NCBI GenBank assembly: GCA_947000775.1
Contig: CAMQGK010000154.1
Coordinates: forward strand, 647,501-711,500
Origin: Pterois miles
Lineage: Eukaryota; Chordata; Actinopteri; Perciformes; Scorpaenidae
Length of the DNA: 64,000 nt
Direction: 5' to 3'
The notes below the pieces were generated by a model. The model saw only the letters and a program-made list of their open reading frames with translations, ran no database searches and was not told where the DNA came from. The translations under genes and the position numbers were made by a program. Shown here one piece after another: positions 30,101-39,100 of the stretch (positions within the stretch are counted from its first letter, which is position 1; the number at the start of each line of letters is the position of its first letter).

Positions 30101-33100
30101 ATAGTATAGTATGTCGAAAAAAATCAAGTGAATGTCATAGTATAGTATGTCGAAAAAAGTCAAAAAAAAATGTCAGTACAGTATGTTGAAAAAAGTCATA
30201 AAAAGTCATAGTATAGTATGTTGAAAAAGTCAAGAAAATGTCATAGTATAGCATGTCGAAAAAAGTCATAAAAAATGTCATTGTACAGTATGTTGAAAAA
30301 AGTCATAGTATAGTATGTTGAAAAAAGTCATAGTATAGTATGACGAAAAATGTCATAAAAAACAGTCATAGAATATTATGTCAAAAAAAGTCATAGTATA
30401 GTATGTCAAAAAAAAGTCATAGTATAGTGTGTCGAAAAAAGTCATAGTATAGTATGTCGAAAAAAGTCAAGAAAATGTCATAGTATAGTATGTCAAAAAA
30501 AAAGTCATAAAAAGTCATAGTATAGTATGTTGAAAAAGTCAAGAAAATGTCATAGTAGAGCATGTCGAAAAAAGTCATAAAAAATGTCATTGTACAGTAT
30601 GTTGAAAAAAGTCATAGTATAGTATGTTGAAAAAGTCAAGAAAATGTCATAGTATAGTATGTCGAAAAAAGTCATAGTATAGCATGTCGAAAAAGTCATA
30701 AAAAGTCATAGTATAGTATGTCGAAAAAAGTCATAGTATAGCATGTCGAAAAAAGTCATAAAAAATGTCATAGTACAATATGTTGAAAAAAGTCATAGTT
30801 TAGTATGTCGAAAAAAGTCATAAAAAACGTCAGTACAGTATCTTGAAAAAAGTCAAAGTATAGTATGTCGAAAAAAGTCATAAAAAACGTCAGTACAGTA
30901 TCTTGAAAAAAGTCATAGTATAGTACGTCGAAAAAAGTCAAAAAAATTTCATAGTATAGTATGTCGAAAAAAGTCATACTATAGTATGCCGAACATAGTC
31001 ACAAAAAAGTCATAGTATAGTATGTTGAAAAAAGTCATAGTATAGTATGTCGAAAAAAGTCATACTATAGTATGCCGAAAATAGTCACAAAATGTCATAG
31101 TATAGTATGTTGAAAAAAGTAATAAAAAGTCATAGTATAGCATTTCGAAAAAAGTCATAAAATATGTCATAGTATAGTATGTCTAAAAAAGTCATAGTAT
31201 AGTATGTCGAAAAAAGTCATAGTATAGTATGTTGAAAAAAGTCAAAGAAATCATAGTATAGTATGTCGAAAAGTCATAGTATAGTACTTCGAACAAAGTA
31301 AAAAAAATGTCATACTATAGTATGTCGAAAAAAGTCATAGTATAGCATGTCGAAAAAAGACTTAAAAAATGTCATAGTACAGTATGTTGAAAAAAGTCAT
31401 AGTATAGTATGTTGAAAAAAGTCATAGTATAGTATGACGAAAAATGTCATAAAAAACAGTCATAGAATATTATGTCAAAAAAGTCATAGTATAGTATGTC
31501 AAAAAAAGTCATAGTATAGTGTGTCGAAAAAAGTCATAGTATAGTATGTCGAAAAAAGTCAAGAAAATGTCATAGTATAGTATGTCAAAAAAAAGTCATA
31601 AAAAGTCATAGTATAGTATGTTGAAAAAAGTCAAGAAAATGTCATAGTAGAGCATGTCGAAAAAAGTCATAAAAAATGTCATTGTACAGTATGTTGAAAA
31701 AAGTCATAGTATAGTATGTTGAAAAAGTCAAGAAAATGTCATAGTATAGTATGTCGAAAAAGTCATAAAAAGTCATAGTATAGTATGTCGAAAAAAAGTC
31801 ATAGTATAGTATGTCGAAAAAAGTCATAAAAAATGTCATAGTACAATATGTTGAAAAAAGTCATAGTTTAGTATGTCGAAAAAAGTCATAAAAAACGTCA
31901 GTACAGTATCTTGAAAAAAGTCAAAGTATAGTATGTCGAAAAAAGTCATAAAAAACGTCAGTACAGTATCTTGAAAAAAGTCATAGTATAGTACGTCGAA
32001 AAAAGTCAAAAAAATTTCATAGTATAGTATGTCGAAAAAAGTCATACTATAGTATGCCGAACATAGTCACAAAAAAGTCATAGTATAGTATGTTGAAAAA
32101 AGTCATAGTATAGTATGTCGAAAAAAGTCATACTATAGTATGCCGAAAATAGTCACAAAATGTCATAGTATAGTATGTTGAAAAAAAGTAATAAAAAGTC
32201 ATAGTATAGCATTTCGAAAAAAGTCATAAAATATGTCATAGTATAGTATGTCTAAAAAAGTCATAGTATAGTATGTCGAAAAAAGTCATAGTATAGTATG
32301 TTGAAAAAAGTCAAAGAAATCATAGTATAGTATGTCGAAAAGTCATAGTATAGTACTTCGAACAAAGTAAAAAAAATGTCATACTATAGTATGTCGACAA
32401 AAGTCATAGTATAGCATGTCGAAAAAAGACTTAAAAAATGTCATAGTACAGTATGTTGAAAAAAAGTCATAGTACAGTATGTTGAAAAAAGTCAAGAAAA
32501 TGTCATAGTATAGTATGTCAAAAAAAGTCATAGTATAGTATGTCCAAAAAAGTCAGTGTAGTATGTTGAAAAAAGTCAAAGAAATCATAGTATAGTATGT
32601 CGAAAAGTCATAGTATAGTACGTCGAAAAAAGTCAAAAAAAATGTCATAGTATAGTATGTCGAAAAAGTCATAGTATAGCATGTCGAAAAAAGTCATAAA
32701 AAATGTCATAGTACAATATGTTGAAAAAAGTCATAGTATAGTATGTCGAAAAAAGTCATAAAAAACGTCAGTACAGTATCTTGAAAAAAGTCAAAGTATA
32801 GTATGTCGAAAAAAGTCAAGAAAATGTCATAGTATAGTATGTCGAAAAAAGTCAAAGTAATCCTAGTATAGTATGTCGAAAAGTCATAGTATAGTACGTC
32901 GAAAAAAGTCAAGAAAATGTCATAGTATAGTACGTCGAAAAAAATCAAGTAAATGTCATAGTATAGCATGTCGAAAAAAGTTAAAAAAAATTTCATAGTA
33001 CAGTATGTTGAAAAAAAGTCACAGTATAGTATATCAAAAAAAGTCGTAAAAAATCTCATAGTATAGAATGTCGAAAAAAGTCATAAAAAATGTCATTGTA

Positions 33101-36100
33101 CAGTATGTTGAAAAAAAGTCATAGTATAGTATGTTGAAAAAAGTCAAGAAAATGTCATAGTATAGTATGTCGAAAAAAGTCATAAAAAGTCATAGTATAG
33201 TATGTCGAAAAAAGTCATAGTATAGTATGTTGAAAAAGTCAAGAAAATGTCATAGTATAGTATGTCGAAAAAAGTCATAGTATAGTATGTCGAAAAAAGT
33301 CATAGTATAGTATGTCAAAAAAAGTCATAGTATAGTATGTCGAAAAAAGTCAAGAAAATGTCATTGTATAGTATGTGGAAAAAAGTCAAAGAAATCCTAG
33401 TATAGTATGTCGAAGTAATAGTATAGTACGTCGAAAAAAGTCAAGAAAATGTCATAGTATAGTACGTCGAAAAAAATCAAGTGAATGTCATAGTATAGTA
33501 TGTCGAAAAAAGTAAAAAAAAAATGTCATAGTACAGTATGTTGAAAAAAGTCATAAAAAGTCATAGTATAGTATGTTGAAAAAAGTCAAGAAAATGTCAT
33601 AGTATAGCATGTCGAAAAAAGTCATAAAAAATGTCATTGTACAGTATGTTGAAAAAAGTCATAGTATAGTATGTTGAAAAAGTCAAGAAAATGTCATAGT
33701 ATAGTATGTCGAAAAAGTCATAAAAAGTCATAGTATAGTATGACGAAAAATGTCATAAAAAACAGTCATAGAATATTATGTCAAAAAAGTCATAGTATAG
33801 TATGTCAAAAAAAGTCATAGTATAGTGTGTCGAAAAAAGTCATAGTATAGTATGTCGAAAAAAGTCAAGAAAATGTCATAGTATAGTATGTCAAAAAAAG
33901 TCATAAAAAGTCATAGTATAGTATGTTGAAAAAGTCAAGAAAATGTCATAGTAGAGCATGTCGAAAAAAGTCATAAAAAATGTCATTGTACAGTATGTTG
34001 AAAAAAGTCATAGTATAGTATGTTGAAAAAAGTCAAGAAAATGTCATAGTATAGTATGTCGAAAAAGTCATAAAAAGTCATAGTATAGTATGTCGAAAAA
34101 AGTCATAGTATAGTATGTCGAAAAAAGTCATAGTATAGTATGACGAAAAATGTCATAAAAAACAGTCATAGAATATTATGTCAAAAAAGTCATAGTATAG
34201 TATGTCAAAAAAAGTCATAGTATAGTATGCCGAAAAAAGTCATAAAAGGTCATCATATAGTATGTCGAAAAAAGTCAAGAAAATGTCATAGTATAGTATG
34301 TCGAAAAAAGTCAAGAAAATGTCATAGTATAGTATGTCGAAAAAAGTCATAGTATAGTATGTCGAAAAAAGTCATAGTATAGTATGTCGAAAAAAGTCAT
34401 AGTATAGTATGTCGAAAAAAGTCAAGAAAATGTCATAGTATAGTATGTCGAAAAAAGTCGAAAAAAGTCATAGTATAGTATGTCGAAAAAAGTCATAGTA
34501 TAGTATGTTGAAAAAAGTCAAGAAAATGTCATAGTACAGTATGTTGAAAAAAGTCAAGAAAATGTCAGTATAGTATGCAGAAACAGTCATAAAAAGTCAT
34601 AGTATAGGATGTCTAAAAAAGTCACAGTATAGTATGTCGAAAAAAGTCATAGTATAGTATGTCGAAAAAAATCATAGTATAGTATGACGAAAAATGTCAA
34701 AAAAATTTCATAGTATAGTATGTCGAAAAAAGTCATACTATAGTATGCCGAACATAGTCACAAAAAAGTCATAGTATAGTATGTTGAAAAAAGTCATAGT
34801 ATAGTATGTCGAAAAAAGTCATAGTATAGTATGCCGAAAATAGTCACAAAATGTCATAGTATAGTATGTTGAAAAAAGTAATAAAAAGTCATAGTATAGC
34901 ATTTCGAAAAAAGTCATAAAATATGTCATAGTATAGTATGTCTAAAAAAGTCATAGTATAGTATGTCGAAAAAAGTCATAGTATAGTATGTTGAAAAAAG
35001 TCAAAGAAATCATAGTATAGTATGTCGAAAAGTCATAGTATAGTACTTCGAACAAAGTAAAAAAAATGTGATACTATAGTATGTCGAAAAAAGTCATAGT
35101 ATAGCATGTCGAAAAAAGACTTAAAAAATGTCATAGTACAGTATCTTGAAAAAAGTCATAGTACAGTATGTTGAAAAAAGTCATAGTATAGTATGTTGAA
35201 AAAAGTCAAGAAAATGTCATAGTATAGTATGTCAAAAAAAGTCATAGTATAGTATGTCCAAAAAAGTCAGTGTAGTATGTTGAAAAAAGTCAAAGAAATC
35301 ATAGTATAGTATGTCGAAAAGTCATAGTATAGTACGTCGAAAAAAGTAAAAAAAATGTCATAGTATAGTATGTCGAAAAAGTCATAGTATAGCATGTCGA
35401 AAAAAGTCATAAAAAATGTCATAGTACAATATGTTGAAAAAAGTCATAGTATAGTATGTCGAAAAAAGTCATAAAAAACGTCAGTACAGTATCTTGAAAA
35501 AAGTCAAAGTATAGTATGTCGAAAAAAGTCAAGAAAATGTCATAGTATAGTATGTCGAAAAAAGTCAAAGTAATCCTAGTATAGTATGTCGAAAAGTCAT
35601 AGTATAGTGCGTCGAAAAAAGTCAAGAAAATGTCATAGTATAGTACGTCGAAAAAAATCAAGTAAATGTCATACTATAGCATGTCGAAAAAAGTTAAAAA
35701 AAATGTCATTGTACAGTATGTTGAAAAAAGTCATAGTATAGTATGTTGAAAAAGTCGAAGAAAATGTCATAGTATAGTATGTCGAAAAAAGTCATAAAAA
35801 GTCATAGTATAGTATGTCGAAAAAAGTCATAGTATAGTATGTTGAAAAAGTCAAGAAAATGTCATAGTATAGTATGTCGAAAAAAGTCATAGTATAGTAT
35901 GTCAAAAAAAGTAATAGTATAGTGTGTCGAAAAAAGTCAAGAAAATGTCATTGTATAGTATGTGGAAAAAAGTCAAAGAAATCCTAGTATAGTATGTCGA
36001 AGTAATAGTATAGTACGTCGAAAAAAGTCAAGAAAATGTCATAGTATAGTACGTCGAAAAAAATCAAGTGAATGTCATAGTATAGCATGTCGAAAAAAGT

Positions 36101-39100
36101 CAAAAAAAATGTCATAGTACAGTATGTTGAAAAAAAAAAGTCATAGTATAGTATGTTGAAAAAGTCAAGAAAATGTCATAGTATAGTATGTCGAAAAAGT
36201 CATAAAAAGTCATAGTATAGTATGTCGAAAAAAGTCATAGTATAGTATGTTGAAAAAAGTCATAGTATAGTATGACGAAAAATGTCATAAAAAACAGTCA
36301 TAGAATATTATATCAAAAAAGTCATAGTATAGTATGTCAAAAAAAGTCATAGTATAGTGTGTCGAAAAAAGTCATAGTATAGTATGTCGAAAAAAGTCAA
36401 GAAAATGTCATAGTATAGTATGTCAAAAAAAGTCATAAAAAGTCATAGTATAGTATGTCGAAAAAAGTCATAGTATAGTATGTCGAAAAAAGTCATAGTA
36501 TAGTATGACGAAAAATGTCATAAAAAACAGTCATAGAATATTATGTCAAAAAAAAAAGTCATAGTATAGTATGTCAAAAAAAGTCATAGTATAGTATGCC
36601 GAAAAAAAGTCATAAAAAGGTCATCATATAGTATGTCGAAAAAAGTCAAGAAAATGTCATAGTATAGTATGTCGAAAAAAGTCAAGAAAATGTCATAGTA
36701 TAGTATGTCGAAAAAAGTCATAGTATAGTATGTCGAAAAAAGTCAAGAAAATGTCATAGTATAGTATGTCGAAAAAAGTCAGAAAAAAGTCATAGTATAG
36801 TATGTCGAAAAAAGTCATAGTATAGTATGTTGAAAAAAGTCAAGAAAATGTCATAGTACAGTATGTTGAAAAAAGTAAAAGAAAATGTCAGTATAGTATG
36901 CAGAAACAGTCATAAAAAGTCATAGTATAGGATGTCGAAAAAAGTCATAGTATAGTATGTTGAAAAAAGTCATAGTATAGTATGTCGAAAAAAGTCATAG
37001 TATAGTATGCCGAAAATAGTCACAAAATGTCATAGTATAGTATGTTGAAAAAAGTCATAGTATAGTACGTCAAGTTAGAGGAAAAATCAAGTAAATGTCA
37101 TAGTATAGCATGTCGAAAAAAGTCAAAAAAAAAGTATAGAGAAAAAGAAAAATGTCGTAGTACAGTATGTTGAAAAAAGTCACAGTATAGTATATCAAAA
37201 AAAGTCATAAAAAATGTCATAGTATAGTATGTCGAAAAAGTCATAAAAAAGTCAAAGAAAGTCCTAGTATAGTATGTCGAAAAAAGTCATAGTATAGTAT
37301 GTCGAAAAAAGTCAAGAAAATGTCATAGTATAGTACGTCGAAAAAAAATCAGGTAAGTTGAAATGTCATAGTATGGCATGTCGAAAAAAGTAAAAAAATG
37401 TCGTAGTACAGTATGTTGAAAAAAAGTCATAGTATAGTATGTTGAAAAAAATCAAAGAAAATGTCATAGTATAGTATGCCGAAAAAAGTATAGAAAGTAA
37501 GTCAAAGAAATCATAGTATAGTATGCCGAAAAAAGTCATAAAAAGTCATAGTATAGTATGTCAAAAAAAGTCACAGTATAGTATGACGAAAAATGTCAAA
37601 AATATTTCATAGTATAGCATGTCGAAAAGTAAAGTCATAGTATGTCGAAAATGTCATAGTACAGTATCTTGAAAAAAGTAAAGAAATCATAGTATAGTAT
37701 GTTGAAAAAAGTCATAGTATAGTGTGTCGAAAAAAGTCAAGAAAATGTCATAGTATAGTATGTGAAAAAATAAAAAAAAAAGTCATGGTATAGTATGTCG
37801 AAAAAAGTCATAGTATAGTATGTCAAAAAAAGTCATAAAAACGTCAGTATAGAATGTCGAAAAAAGTGAAGAAAAAGTCATGATATAGTCTGTCGAAAAA
37901 TGTCACAAAAAATTTCATAGTATAGTATGTCGAAAAAAGTCATAGTATATTATGTCGAAAAAAGTCATAGTATAGTATGCCGAAAAAAGTCATAGTATAG
38001 TATGCCGAAAATAGTCATAGTCTAGTATGTCAAAAAAGTCATAGTATAGTATGTCGAAAAAAATCATAGTATAGTATGTCAAAAAAAGTCACAGTATAGT
38101 ATGTCGAAAATAGTCAAGAAAATGTCATAGTATAGTATGTTGAAAAAAGTAAAAGAAATCATAGTATAGTATGTCGAAAAAAGTCAAGTAAATGTCATAG
38201 TATAGTATGTCGAAAAAAGTCAAAGAAATTATAGTATAGTATGTCGAAAAGTCATAGTATAGTACGTCGAAAAAAGTAAAAAAAATGTCACAGTATAGTA
38301 TGTCGAAAAAAGTCATAAAAAGTCATAGTATAGCATGTCGAAAAAAGTCATAAAAAATGTCATAGTACAGTATGTTGAAAAAAGTCATATAGTATGCCGA
38401 AAAAAGTCATAAAAAGTCATAGTATAGTATGTCGAAAAAAGTCGAAAAAAAGTCATAGTATAGTATGTTGAAAAAAGTCATAGTATAGTATGTTGAAAAA
38501 AGTCAAAGAAATCATAGTATAGTATGTCGAAAAGTCATAGTATAGTATGTCGAAAAAAGTCAAAAATATGTCATAGTATAGTATGTCGAAAAAACTCATA
38601 AAAAATGTCATAGTACAATATGTTGAAAAAAGTCATAGTATAGTATGTTGAAAAAAGTCATAGTATAGTATGTTGAAAAAAGTCATAGTATAGTATGTCG
38701 AAAAAATTCATAGTATAGTATGTCGAAAAAACTCATAAAAAATGTCATAGTACAATATGTTGAAAAAAGTCATAGTATAGTATGTTGAAAAAAGTCATAG
38801 TATAGTATGTTGAAAAAAGTCAAGAAAATGTCATAGTATAGTATGCCGAAAAAAGTCATAAAAAGTCATAGTATAGTATGTCGAAAAAAGTCAAGAAAAT
38901 GTCATAGTATAGTATGTCTAAAAAAGTCATAGTATAGTATGTCGAAAAAAAAAAAGTCAAGAAAATGTCATAGTATAGTATGTCTAAAAAAGTCACAGTA
39001 TAGTATGTCGAAAAAAAAGTCATAGTATAGTATGTCGAAAAAAGTCAAGAAAATGTCATAGTATAGTATGTCGAAAAAAGTCAAAGAAATTATAGTATAG

